Part shown: piece by piece, positions 1 through 8,284 of the stretch
How the letters are laid out: each line of letters begins with the position of its first letter
How positions within the stretch are numbered: position 1 is the stretch's first letter
Assembly (NCBI RefSeq): GCF_017549005.1
Contig: NZ_JAFYYT010000031.1
Span: 1-34,650 of the forward strand
Direction of reading: 5' to 3'
DNA: 34,650 bases
Source: Ruminococcus sp.
GTDB lineage: Bacteria > Bacillota > Clostridia > Oscillospirales > Ruminococcaceae
Made by a program: the position numbers and the translations under genes
Notes under the pieces: model-generated
What the model saw: the letters and a program-made list of their open reading frames with translations, nothing else
What the model was told of the DNA's origin: nothing
Databases searched by the model: none

Positions 1-1104
1 ATGGACTGGAACGGTGCATCTTCCAAGGACGTTCCCGGTGTTACAACAATACTTGAAGCTTTTGAGAGATACGCTGAAGATTACGGCATAGAAGTAATAA
101 CAGATAAAGAAGAAGCAGACAAAGCTGATGTTGTACTGCTTTGTTTGGGTGAGCAGGCATATGCCGAGTGGAACGGCGATACTGAGGATATGAACCTTTT
201 CGGCGAACTTGGACTTGACGGCAATTCTGAGGCACGACAGGAAGCCAAGGATCTTGGCAAGCCTATTGTAACCTGTATCGTTGCAGGCAGACAGGTTCTC
301 ATAAATCCGAGAATATACGATCAGTGGGACAGCGTTGTAATGTGCTATCTACCCGGTTCGGAAGGTAAGGGCATATCCGATGTACTCTGCGGCTGTGCTG
401 ACTTCAAGGGTAAGCTGCCTGCGCCGTGGTACAGCTCTCTGGATCAGATCCGCACTGACAAGTGCTGGCTGGAAAAGGGTTACGGACTCAGCTACGGCAG
501 TGATTTCAAGGCTAATGATGAGCCTGAAACCCTTCTTGATCCTCCGAATGCAGCTGAACCTGATCCTGCCACTGTAGATACGAACTATACCGTTGGTCTT
601 TTCAAGGACGGGGTATATGTCAATGATTACGCTAAAATCACATTGAATGTTCCCGGTAATCTTAAGAATTATCCTATTGATACAGAGCAGAAAAAAGAAT
701 ATATTGCCCAGCTTACAGATGAAGAAGAGATCAGACGTGAAATGGCACAGATAAGTGACGCACAGTTCGGAAGTGCAAAAGAAGCCATAATGGTATTCTT
801 TGTAAATACTAAGATCGGTTTCCCCGATTCTCCCGAAGTTTCTGCGGAAGATGTTCTTGACTACTGCAAGAATTGGGTAGATGAACAGATCACAAACGAT
901 GGTGACAAGGGAGACTGGAAGAAACGTGAAAAGGTCAAGCTCGGAAACGAGGAATATTACAGAGATGTAGTTTATTATTGGGACGGCAAGGCTTTTGATT
1001 CTTTCTATATGAAAAAGCTTGACGACGACCTAATTTGCTTTATATATACGACCACAAGCGAACAGGGAAGAACTCCCGAATATTATGAGGCTCTGTTTTC
1101 CTGA
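1..1104 (+). CDS. GH3 glycoside hydrolase, C-terminal part (5' truncated by window edge)
   Basis: This is the 3' part of a family-3 glycoside hydrolase, probably an exo-beta-glucanase or beta-glucosidase acting on plant cell-wall oligosaccharides. The reading frame is open from the first base, so the catalytic barrel with the Asp nucleophile lies outside the window and the first ATG need not be the start. Residues 1-170 match the GH3 C-terminal domain. GEQAYAEWNGD (50-60) resembles the barley ExoI segment around its acid/base Glu, making E56 the likely acid/base. LPGSEGKGISDVL, GKLPAPW and YGLSYGSDF follow in the usual order. Residues about 180-367 form an acidic extension after a Pro-rich junction; I do not recognise it, and it has no dockerin or anchor signal. 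The frame ends in TGA at 1102-1104 and the nearest terminator is about 360 bases downstream. The family call is firm; the exact substrate is not. Confidence 0.85.
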   Translation: MDWNGASSKDVPGVTTILEAFERYAEDYGIEVITDKEEADKADVVLLCLGEQAYAEWNGDTEDMNLFGELGLDGNSEARQEAKDLGKPIVTCIVAGRQVLINPRIYDQWDSVVMCYLPGSEGKGISDVLCGCADFKGKLPAPWYSSLDQIRTDKCWLEKGYGLSYGSDFKANDEPETLLDPPNAAEPDPATVDTNYTVGLFKDGVYVNDYAKITLNVPGNLKNYPIDTEQKKEYIAQLTDEEEIRREMAQISDAQFGSAKEAIMVFFVNTKIGFPDSPEVSAEDVLDYCKNWVDEQITNDGDKGDWKKREKVKLGNEEYYRDVVYYWDGKAFDSFYMKKLDDDLICFIYTTTSEQGRTPEYYEALFS

Positions 1105-1150
1105 TACCAGGTGAGTAAACAGGTAATATCAGGAGAAAAATATGGCATTT

Positions 1151-1252
1151 ATCGCGTGAACAGCGAACAGCCGCACAGTAATGCTCCGCTGACTATCTTT
1201 CCGCGAGTCTTTCTTATTTCTATTGCTCATTTTTCATCATGCATTTTGTTAT
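1151..1252. repeat. dispersed intergenic repeat, copy A
   Basis: About 100 bases here align with 16237-16338 in the same orientation. Shared blocks include CGTGAACA, GACTATCTTTC and TTGCTCATTTTTCAT. Read on the minus strand, both copies encode similar residues (KIVSGALLCGCSLFT here, KIVGGVLIYGCALFT in copy B). Here the frame stops directly after that stretch and has no ATG, so the copy cannot make the full peptide. It may be a decayed small membrane-protein gene or a non-coding repeat family. Confidence 0.55.
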
Positions 1253-1472
1253 TGTATGATATTCGCATTTGGTGTTTTCGGAAAAGTGGAAAATCTATAC
1301 GTTGCGCCGGCTTTTTGACATGGTCATGCTGAAATATCATTGAAGCAATTGATAAGCCAAGAATGATTTTCATAATTTCAGAGAAAGAAATCCCGCATTT
1401 ACGAATGAAATCATGTTCAGGCTCAACAACGGAAACAGATGATTCCAAAAGCTTAACAGTTATAAAAAACAG
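1227..1472 (-). pseudogene. possible transposase fragment (IS4-like N-terminal piece)
   Basis: The minus frame runs from a stop at 1473-1475 to a stop at 1227 and has no ATG near its beginning, only TTG at 1448. It contains PEHDFIRKCGISFSEIMKII. This resembles the N-terminal pattern of IS4-group transposases, where Pro-Glu-x-Asp-Phe-x-Arg is followed by a Phe-rich helix and a Met-Lys-x-Ile-Leu stretch. Only about 75 residues remain, with no DDE catalytic core and no recognisable inverted repeats. I treat it as a broken remnant. The resemblance is from memory of the family, and a chance reading frame is possible. Confidence 0.3.
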
Positions 1473-1506
1473 TCACAGGATTGTTTATGAATCTGTGACT
1501 GTTTTT
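1463..1506. terminator. bidirectional rho-independent terminator
   Basis: An 11-bp stem (1468-1478 with 1493-1503) encloses a 14-base loop. An A-run precedes it and a T-run follows it, so it can end transcription on both strands. It sits just past the stop of the minus-strand LRR-dockerin gene and is the first good terminator after the GH3 gene on the plus strand. It therefore separates two convergent units. Confidence 0.75.
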
Positions 1507-1512
1507 CCTTAA

Positions 1513-4500
1513 TTACTTATTATCTTTTTTGAGAAAATCCTCAAACGGGACGATGCTGTCCTTTGCTGTAGATAAGTATGCGTAGTACGAAAGTACCTGT
1601 GAAGCATCAACTGCGTCGATAAATCCGTTTTTATTGACATCGCAGATGTCCAGATCTTCCTGAGTAGGCTTTGCAGCGCCTGTTGAATACTTCGCATAGC
1701 TTCCGAGTATCTTGGAAGCGTCAACTGCGTCGAGTATGCCGTTTCCGTCTATATCACCGAGAGCCTTTTTAGTTACAGGTGCAGTTGTAGTGGTTGTCGG
1801 AGCTGTAGTAGTTGTTACGGTTGTGGTCTTGGCAGTTGTAGTTGTGGCAGCTGTTGTGGTAGTTGCTGTAGGCTTAGCCGTTGTAGTTGTAGAAGCTGTT
1901 GTGGTAGTTGTAGTAGGCTTTGCTGTTATAGTTGTAGCAGCTGTTGTGGTAGTTGTAGTAGGCTTTGCTGTTGTAGTTGTAGTGGTTGTGGTTGTAGTAG
2001 TGGTAGTAGTTGTTGTTGTTGCGTTAGGATCATCCTTGATATGTACAGTCTTCTCGAAAGGTACTGCTGCTGCATCTGAATAGCTGTGGCATCTCTCTGA
2101 AACGCTTACCTTGACATCATAAACATCGCTGAAATCACCGCTTATTATGAATGTGTCAGTAGTTTCTTCACTGTTTACATGATAATCGGGAGTTATCTTT
2201 ATATCGCTGCCTGCATTGAGAGAAACAGTATTCTCGCTGACAGTTGCTGGAAGCATATACTTGCTGAACTGAAGATTGATATTCTTTCCGTCGTAGGAGA
2301 TATCAGTTACCTTCGGAGCTTCATTGCTTACAAGTGCAAAGTTGATATCATTATGAACAGGCGGGATTGCTATCCAGTTGCTCTCCATTGTATCAAAGCC
2401 CTCAGCCTTGCATACTACCTTCCAGTCTCCTTCGGGAACGTCCCAGACGTAAGCACCGAATTCATCTGTAAGTAATGGGTTATTCTGGTCGAAATCAGTA
2501 CCGTCCCATGCAACAGCCTTGCCCTCTTCGTCCATGTAGTAGATGGTCATCTCAGCGCCCTTTACTGCATTTGAAGGAGCTCCCTCATATACGATACCAG
2601 ACGGGTCGATGATAAATCTGATAATGCCTGAACGTGAGAAGTAGCAGTCTGTAAAGTCGATATCCTTTTTGGCTTCCTTTAATGCGTCAGCCTTTGCCTT
2701 GGATATTACAACGACGTTGAGTTCTCCGGGAACATAGTTGTTTTGGCCGTCAAACTTACCCTTTACACACCATAATTTGCTCTTTTCGTCGTATTTAGCT
2801 TCGAGCTTTGAGATATCGTCGTCCTTTTTGCTGGTGATGAATACCCTGTCAACGTTCTCGCTGTTTGCAATGTCGAGAGCAAATGAAAAATCTTTGCTCG
2901 GATCGAGATACATTACAGGAGATTTGCACTTTGTGAATATACCTGTGATATCAGTACCTGCATCGTTGCCATTGATACCGATCTTGATGCCGTTTATTAC
3001 AGGCTCTTCCTTTGAATATACAAGAATGTGGTCAGAGGTCGAGTAATCGCCGTACTTAGCCTTGAGTACGAACGATGTGCCGTCCTTGCTGTCTGGGAGC
3101 TCTATTTCAAGCTCGTACCTGCCTGTATTTGCGTCTGCAACAGGCTCGCCTATGAGCTTGTCACCAAGGTATACCTCTATCTTCTGACCCTTAGGACCTG
3201 TACCGCTTACCTTTGTCTTTAAGCTGTTTACAGTTCCGGGAGCGCTGAGACTGAGGATATCCGCAGTAAATCTTACAGAGTGGATAGCTTCTTTTCTTGT
3301 TCCTTCATTCTCGTCTGCGTCCTTGAATATAAGGTCTGCGTCAATGTCATATGCGCCTGGTTCTGTAGCTCTTGCAGAGAATGTAAGCTTGCCCTTTGAC
3401 TTTTCATATGGTATTTTCAATTCAGTAACTGTGCTGAAGTCAACAGCTCCCGAATTTGTTTTGAATGTGTCGGGGAGAATGGTCACTCCCTCGGGGATAG
3501 TAAGTTCAAGTGTGAAATCGGTATCAGCCGAGTAATGACCTGCAATAACGTCAAAATCAACTGTAAAATCAACAGTGCCGTTTACAGCAGCCTTTTCTGT
3601 TGAGATAGTCATGGCCGAATCGGGACGCTTGAGGAAGATGAGGCTCATATCCTTGAGAGAATAGCACTTTTCAAATGTTGAAGTATCGAAAGAAAACTCA
3701 GTCTTTGAGTAGTCAAGAGCCGAGAGACTGCGGCAGTTTTTGAACGCCTTGCTTCCTGCCTCGCATTTTTTAGCGGTCAGGGTTACTTTTTCAAGTGAAG
3801 TACAGTTTTCAAAAAGACTTTCCTTCAGTTTATCAAGACCCGAGCCGATACTAACTGTTTTGAGGTCCTTACAATTGCTAAATGCGCCTGCATCTGCTTC
3901 TGTAACGCTGTCGGGGAGTTCAAGGGATCTGAGTCCCGATTTGTAGAATGCATATGAATCAATGGATGTGATCGCCGACGGGAACTTGATGCTTCTGAGA
4001 TGTGTGCAGTACGAAAATGCATTGCTGTCAATAGTTGTTAATGAATCGGGCAGAGTAACTTCCTTAAGCAGAATGCATTTTTCAAATATTCGGGCCGGAA
4101 TTTTCTTTGTTCCGTCGACGAAAGTCGCTTTAGCAACATTGCTTTCGCTGAATGCGTATGCGGCAGTCTCAAGCGTAGACGGGAGGGAAACCTCGGTAAT
4201 ACCTGCGCCTGAGAAAGCATATCCGTCAATATCTCTGAGGCCCTCGTGGAAGGTGAATTTCTTGAGAGAAGTACAGTCAGCAAAAGCGCAGTTTCCGATA
4301 GATGTAACGGTATCCGGAAGAGTGATATCAGTAAGCTTGCGGCAGTTCTGGAATGTACGGTTCGGAACGTTCTTGGCACCGTCTGCAAATGTTGCCTTTG
4401 TGATATCTGTACCGTCGAAAGCGTATGCAGCTGTTTCAAGTGTAGACGGGAGAGAAACCTCGGTAATACCTGTACCTGAGAAAGCATATCCGTCAATATC

Positions 4501-5427
4501 TCTGAGACCCTCGTGGAAAGTGAATTTCTTGAGAGAAGTACAGTCAGCGAAAGCACAGTTACCGATAGATGTAACGGTATCCGGAAGAGTGATATCAGTA
4601 AGCTTTGTACAGTTATAGAATATACGCCTCGGAACTGTCTTTGCACCCTTAGCAAATGAAGCCTTTGTGATATCTAAGCCATCGAAAGCATATGTAGCAG
4701 TTTCAAGTGTGGACGGGAGAGCTACTTCGGTAATACCTGTACCTGAGAAAGCATATCCGTCAATATCTCTGAGCCCCTCATTGAATGTGTACTTTTTGAG
4801 CGAAGAACAGTTATAGAAAGAACAGTTTCCGATAGATGTGATCGTATCAGGAACATTAACATCTGTAAGCTTTGTACAGTTATAGAATATACGTTTTGGA
4901 ATTTCCTTTGCACCCTTAGCAAACGAAGCTTTGGTGATAGGGCAGCCGTCAAAAGCATATGTAGCAGTTTCAAGTGTAGACGGGAGAGCTACTTCGGTAA
5001 GAGCTGTTTTTTTAAATGCGTAATCTTCTATAGTTGTAAGTCCCTCGTTGAAGCTTACGCCTGTAAGAGCTTCACAATTGTAAAATGCATTGACTCCGAT
5101 AGTCAGTATGCCTGAAGGCAAAATGACTGATGTCAGTGTCTTATTGCTTTCAAAAGCATCCTTTCCGATACCGCATACCGTATAGCCGTCAAGCTTGTCA
5201 GGTATGGTGACTACGGAATCGGTACCCGTATACTTAGTGATCACAGCACCAAATTTTTCGAGGGTGTACTGATAATCGCCGCTTGTCTTAGTTGCAGCAG
5301 CGTGAACCTCGAGAGCTGTTATCGGCAGCCTGATGCCCATGTCTGCAAGAGGAGCACAGCATACGGAGCTGATAGCTGCTGCAGCTGTGATCGATGCCAA
5401 AAATCTTTTTGTTTTTTTCTTCATCAT
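1513..5427 (-). CDS. exported BspA-type leucine-rich-repeat protein with C-terminal dockerin
   Basis: A secreted surface protein of about 1304 residues, likely for binding or adhesion, docked on a cellulosome-type scaffold. It has a Lys-rich start and hydrophobic signal peptide (to about residue 45). Residues about 60-560 are LRR_5/BspA repeats of the form LP-x-S/T-hydrophobic-x-I-x-x-x-A-F-x-x-C. Beta-sandwich-like segments follow (about 560-1130), then a Thr/Ala/Lys/Pro linker and a dockerin from about 1222. The dockerin has two Ca-loop/helix repeats, DIDGNGILDAVDASKIL and DVNKNGFIDAVDASQVL. No catalytic domain is visible. The first ATG (5439) lacks a ribosome-binding site, whereas GGTGGA lies 4-5 bases before the ATG at 5427, so I start there; the next ATG (5424) is also possible. 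The gene is transcribed alone. An 89-residue block is repeated nearly identically three times. Confidence 0.88.
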   Translation of the reverse strand: MMKKKTKRFLASITAAAAISSVCCAPLADMGIRLPITALEVHAAATKTSGDYQYTLEKFGAVITKYTGTDSVVTIPDKLDGYTVCGIGKDAFESNKTLTSVILPSGILTIGVNAFYNCEALTGVSFNEGLTTIEDYAFKKTALTEVALPSTLETATYAFDGCPITKASFAKGAKEIPKRIFYNCTKLTDVNVPDTITSIGNCSFYNCSSLKKYTFNEGLRDIDGYAFSGTGITEVALPSTLETATYAFDGLDITKASFAKGAKTVPRRIFYNCTKLTDITLPDTVTSIGNCAFADCTSLKKFTFHEGLRDIDGYAFSGTGITEVSLPSTLETAAYAFDGTDITKATFADGAKNVPNRTFQNCRKLTDITLPDTVTSIGNCAFADCTSLKKFTFHEGLRDIDGYAFSGAGITEVSLPSTLETAAYAFSESNVAKATFVDGTKKIPARIFEKCILLKEVTLPDSLTTIDSNAFSYCTHLRSIKFPSAITSIDSYAFYKSGLRSLELPDSVTEADAGAFSNCKDLKTVSIGSGLDKLKESLFENCTSLEKVTLTAKKCEAGSKAFKNCRSLSALDYSKTEFSFDTSTFEKCYSLKDMSLIFLKRPDSAMTISTEKAAVNGTVDFTVDFDVIAGHYSADTDFTLELTIPEGVTILPDTFKTNSGAVDFSTVTELKIPYEKSKGKLTFSARATEPGAYDIDADLIFKDADENEGTRKEAIHSVRFTADILSLSAPGTVNSLKTKVSGTGPKGQKIEVYLGDKLIGEPVADANTGRYELEIELPDSKDGTSFVLKAKYGDYSTSDHILVYSKEEPVINGIKIGINGNDAGTDITGIFTKCKSPVMYLDPSKDFSFALDIANSENVDRVFITSKKDDDISKLEAKYDEKSKLWCVKGKFDGQNNYVPGELNVVVISKAKADALKEAKKDIDFTDCYFSRSGIIRFIIDPSGIVYEGAPSNAVKGAEMTIYYMDEEGKAVAWDGTDFDQNNPLLTDEFGAYVWDVPEGDWKVVCKAEGFDTMESNWIAIPPVHNDINFALVSNEAPKVTDISYDGKNINLQFSKYMLPATVSENTVSLNAGSDIKITPDYHVNSEETTDTFIISGDFSDVYDVKVSVSERCHSYSDAAAVPFEKTVHIKDDPNATTTTTTTTTTTTTTTTTAKPTTTTTTAATTITAKPTTTTTTASTTTTAKPTATTTTAATTTTAKTTTVTTTTAPTTTTTAPVTKKALGDIDGNGILDAVDASKILGSYAKYSTGAAKPTQEDLDICDVNKNGFIDAVDASQVLSYYAYLSTAKDSIVPFEDFLKKDNK
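1770..2022 (-). repeat. low-complexity Thr-rich linker repeat
   Basis: This stretch encodes runs of Thr broken by AKP, AAT and AST, joining the LRR protein body to its dockerin. At DNA level it is an imperfect repeat of ACN codons, prone to slippage and length change. In reverse it gives a spurious Val-rich frame. Confidence 0.8.
4200..5000 (-). repeat. three near-identical 267-bp tandem units inside the LRR gene
   Basis: Landmark bases in the LPST codons recur at 4979, 4712, 4445 and 4178, a constant spacing of 267 bases (89 codons, about four LRR_5 repeats). Units 1-3 are nearly identical in protein, each ending in GLRDIDGYAFSG. The fourth (about 3912-4178) diverges after its first 20 residues. 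Such a block is a candidate for recombination-driven changes in repeat number. Confidence 0.85.
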
Positions 5428-5649
5428 TTTTTCCACCATTCTATCATATTTGCGGTATTTATACCGATATATATTATAATATATTTTTCTGAAAAAATAA
5501 ATATTATTTATTGAATTTTGTTAATAATATGAAATACATATAGTGCAAACAGTAACCGTTTGTGCAACTTTTTAGCTATAAAATCATAGTATTTTATCTT
5601 AATTTCTTATGAACTCTTAAACGGATTCAGTGTCTGTTCCGGCTGTTTT

Positions 5650-5796
5650 TCAGTGCAGGGCAAATATGCTTCCATCGGCTTTTCTTTTTATCATTTGTTC
5701 CATAAATTCAATTATGTTTTTTCTGCTGAAGACAGCTAAAGCCTTTCGATCTCTTTTGTATCTGGAGTCAGAATTCAAAAATGCTCCTGTCCTCAT
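5650..5796 (-). pseudogene. possible remnant ORF, 48 codons
   Basis: The minus frame reads from an ATG inside the loop of the kinase terminator to TGA at 5650. Its second half (IIEFMEQMIKRKADGSIFAL) has protein-like composition with an amphipathic helix. There is no ribosome-binding site, and the start inside a terminator argues against expression. I do not recognise it; it could be the tail of a lost gene or chance. Confidence 0.2.
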
Positions 5797-5807
5797 GGGA
5801 CAGGAGC
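5777..5807 (-). terminator. rho-independent terminator of the ABC/two-component operon
   Basis: A perfect 10-bp GC-rich stem (5783-5792 with 5798-5807) with a 5-base loop is followed on the minus strand by ATTTTTG. It lies 9 bases past the sensor kinase stop and ends the five-gene operon. Confidence 0.85.
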
Positions 5808-5815
5808 TGTTTCAT

Positions 5816-6934
5816 TCACTGCAATATATTGATCTCCGCTGCGACCAAGCCTCCGCCGCACGCAGCATTTTCGATAGTTATGCCGCCGCCGAGCTTTCGG
5901 CAGAGCAGCCAGCAAATGTAAAGTCCGAGACCGAAATGCGTTTTGTCCTTCTCGTTTTCATCACGGTAGAAAGGTTTCCATGCCTGCCTTATAGCGTCTT
6001 CGGAGAAGCCGCAGCCATCGTCCTCGACAACTATCCTGAGCGAAGCTGAGCCGAGTTCCGCACGGCATTTCACATACGTTTCCGAGTAGTTCAGCGCATT
6101 CGCCGCGAGATTAAGGAACACCTCCATCAGCAGCTCGGAGTCGGTATAAACGATACTTTCGGTATTGCCGACAGCGTCAAAGCTGAACTTCTCTCCGCAC
6201 AGCAGTTTTCCGCTCTCAGCGATCTGCCTGCAAAGTTCACCGAACGTAACAGGCCTGACGTCGGGGATAATATCCTCGAGCTTGTTTACGCCGCTCATTT
6301 TCTCGGTGTAACTTTTGAGCCTTTCGATCTGACCTTCCATTTTCGCCATTATCTCCAGCTGTTTCTCAGCAGAAAGCTTTTCTCCGCACTGTCTTATCAG
6401 CTCCATATAGCCGCTCAGCACGGTAATAGGCGTGCGGAGGTCATGCGAGAATGCAGAGTTGAGCCTTTTTCTCTCTTCAAGGGCTTTCCATAACGTATAG
6501 TTGCTGTCGTAGAGGTCTTGCCGCATTTCCTCGAATGAGGCGCAAAGCCTGCCAAGTTCGTTGTCTGTTGCACATTCGACCCTGAAATCAAGGTCGTCAT
6601 TCCTTATCCTGTCGGAAGCTTTTATCAATGTATCCACAGGAGGCTCTATCTCCCTGTGCAGGTAAACTCTTGCGGTCACAAGCAGACAGAGCGCCGACCA
6701 CAGCGGTACAAGCACTATCCTGGAATAATAGAGCAGCTGCGATATCATATAGAATCTGTCTGCAACGGCGTTCTTTTCATACAGTCCTTTACTGTCGAAT
6801 ACGCTTATGCACCATGCCTGCAGATATGACGTTACAGCCTCGATAACAAAGCTGCCTGCTGCGCACACGACTATACAGGGAAAAAGACTTTTTATCAGTG
6901 CGGACATCAGCGTCCTTTTTCTCATTTTATCCAT
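5816..6934 (-). CDS. sensor histidine kinase
   Basis: A 372-residue membrane sensor kinase, last gene of the five-gene operon and partner of the response regulator just upstream. TM1 is at about 13-35, a short external loop of about 35 residues follows, then TM2 at about 72-93 and a HAMP-like linker. The H-box is FSHDLRTPIT with phospho-acceptor H164. The N-box LNLAANALNYS, G1 box VEDDGCGFS and G2 box HFGLGLYI make a complete HATPase. The very short sensor loop resembles kinases that read the membrane or an associated ABC transporter instead of a soluble ligand. The first ATG overlaps the regulator gene by 13 bases. An alternative ATG at 6925 would give an ATGA overlap, but GGGG lies at better spacing for 6934. 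The ligand cannot be read from sequence. Confidence 0.9.
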   Translation of the reverse strand: MDKMRKRTLMSALIKSLFPCIVVCAAGSFVIEAVTSYLQAWCISVFDSKGLYEKNAVADRFYMISQLLYYSRIVLVPLWSALCLLVTARVYLHREIEPPVDTLIKASDRIRNDDLDFRVECATDNELGRLCASFEEMRQDLYDSNYTLWKALEERKRLNSAFSHDLRTPITVLSGYMELIRQCGEKLSAEKQLEIMAKMEGQIERLKSYTEKMSGVNKLEDIIPDVRPVTFGELCRQIAESGKLLCGEKFSFDAVGNTESIVYTDSELLMEVFLNLAANALNYSETYVKCRAELGSASLRIVVEDDGCGFSEDAIRQAWKPFYRDENEKDKTHFGLGLYICWLLCRKLGGGITIENAACGGGLVAAEINILQ

Positions 6935-7593
6935 TTATACCCCATACCCCATACAGTCCCGAGGTGTGATTCTTCACCGTATTTTGCGAGCTTTGCCCTC
7001 AGTCGGCGAATATGCTCCGCGACGACCGAGCTGTCGCCGTCGGCGTCATAACCCCATATTTTCTCATATATACGTTCCTTGTCGAACACCTGTCCCATAT
7101 TTACCGAGAGAAGCTCGACGATGCCGTATTCCTTCTTTGTAAGGTCGATATCATCATTCCCCACCCTGACCGTTTTCTCTGTGTAGTTGATAACGATATT
7201 GCCGAAGAACCGAACATTTGCCGAAGCAGCCGAGCGCTGCTCACGTCGGATATGTGCGGCGATACGTGCACCGAGCTCGTCAAGCGAAAACGGCTTGATG
7301 ATGTAGTCGTCGCCGCCTGCGGCAAAGCCGCTTATCTTGTCGGAATCCTCCACCCGCGCAGTGAGGAACAGAATGGGACAGTTTATATGCTCCCTGAGCC
7401 GCGAGCACACCTCAAATCCGTCCATTCCGGGCATATTGACATCGAGCAGTATCAGGTCGGGAGCGTTCGAGGCAGCTTCAACAGCCTCAACTCCGTTATA
7501 TGCTGTGAACACGCAGTAGCCGTTGAGCTCAAGGTAGTCCCTGAGCAGGCTCACAACGTCCTTTTCGTCGTCAGCAACGAGAATTTTGTACAT
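6922..7593 (-). CDS. OmpR-family response regulator
   Basis: A two-domain DNA-binding response regulator of 223 residues. The receiver domain shows the acidic pair near D8/D9, phospho-acceptor D51 in LILLDVNMPG, and K in YIIKPF. The C-terminal half is a winged-helix Trans_reg_C domain ending in GTVWGMGYKW. A longer reading begins at 7611, but AAGGAAG sits 7 bases before the ATG at 7593, so the shorter start is chosen. The stop overlaps the kinase start. It lies about 60 bases after the second membrane gene in the same orientation, so it probably controls the ABC genes of its own operon. Confidence 0.92.
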   Translation of the reverse strand: MYKILVADDEKDVVSLLRDYLELNGYCVFTAYNGVEAVEAASNAPDLILLDVNMPGMDGFEVCSRLREHINCPILFLTARVEDSDKISGFAAGGDDYIIKPFSLDELGARIAAHIRREQRSAASANVRFFGNIVINYTEKTVRVGNDDIDLTKKEYGIVELLSVNMGQVFDKERIYEKIWGYDADGDSSVVAEHIRRLRAKLAKYGEESHLGTVWGMGYKWIK

Positions 7594-7654
7594 GGCTTCA
7601 CTTCCTTGCATATATTATAGCAAATTGCGTCAGGAATAGCAAGCCGCGGAGGTA

Positions 7655-8284
7655 TCATCTCTCATTCTTTGCTATTCTGCGATATATCATAGCCGCAGCT
7701 ATAAGGAACGCTCCTGTTGCCGCTGCCACCGGCTTGCAGCCCTTTATGCCGTAGGTCATGGACATGAGGCAGAATTTTCCGAGTTCCCTGTGCATGAATA
7801 GATTCATCATGAAGTACATCAGCGAAACCATATAACCGATAACGGGGTTATCCGTAACTGCCGCAGCTGAGAAGCCGAGAGCCCCTATCGCAAAGGCTCC
7901 CGCGAAAGCTCCCAAACACATTTTCAGTGTGACGCTGCATTCATTGTACCGCATATAGCCGCCGAGCGCTCCTGTCAGTACAGCAAGCAGCACAGCCGAG
8001 CAGAGTATCCTCAGTCCCGTCACGATATGACGACTCATCTTTTTGGCACGTACAGTTTCGAGTATACACTCATTCTGCTCCGGAGCAAGTATGGGCGTGA
8101 ACAGGATTATCCCTGTCAGGAGCGGTATTATCTCGAGCGGCTGTGCCGCCAGCCTGCCGCTGAGCTCAGTGAGTCCGAATACAAGCGGGGATACGGCCAG
8201 CACTCCCACGGCAGCAGCGTAATGCGGCAGGAAATTATGCTTTACGTCTGAATATACTATCCTTGCCAAACAGCCTGATGCCAT
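7655..8284 (-). CDS. ABC-2-like membrane protein (second permease)
   Basis: A hydrophobic protein of 209 residues with about six membrane segments, the last near the C-terminus before a basic tail (YRRIAKNER). Hydrophobic runs include the YAAAVGVLAVSPLVFGL region, IIPLLTGIILFTPILA and the Ala/Gly-rich AFAGAFAIGALGFSAAAV stretch. I recognise no specific family beyond ABC-associated permease. The ATG at 8308 lacks a ribosome-binding site, whereas GAGGGGG precedes the ATG at 8284 by 8 bases. The chosen start overlaps the preceding permease gene by 50 bases, implying translational coupling and a hetero-oligomeric transporter with that gene and the ATPase. Confidence 0.75.
   Translation of the reverse strand: MASGCLARIVYSDVKHNFLPHYAAAVGVLAVSPLVFGLTELSGRLAAQPLEIIPLLTGIILFTPILAPEQNECILETVRAKKMSRHIVTGLRILCSAVLLAVLTGALGGYMRYNECSVTLKMCLGAFAGAFAIGALGFSAAAVTDNPVIGYMVSLMYFMMNLFMHRELGKFCLMSMTYGIKGCKPVAAATGAFLIAAAMIYRRIAKNER

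Larger units (their letters stand above)
5428..5815. other. AT-rich intergenic region upstream of the LRR-dockerin gene
   Basis: On the minus strand a TATAAT (5473-5478) is a possible -10 for the LRR gene, but no good -35 lies 17 bases upstream. A small palindrome, CGGTAT-TT-ATACCG (5453-5466), falls between this -10 and the gene and could be an operator or leader hairpin. Further out is CAAAC-N7-GTTTG near 5550. The left-hand two thirds hold nothing else convincing; the right end holds the kinase operon terminator and a doubtful short ORF. Confidence 0.4.

Noticed and set aside
1712-2083. Plus-strand 123-codon Val-rich frame
   Set aside because: It is the complement of the Thr-codon linker of the LRR-dockerin gene and has no independent start signals.
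5630-6049. Plus-strand 139-codon frame
   Set aside because: Its second half is the complement of the histidine kinase gene, and the first half crosses the terminator of that operon.
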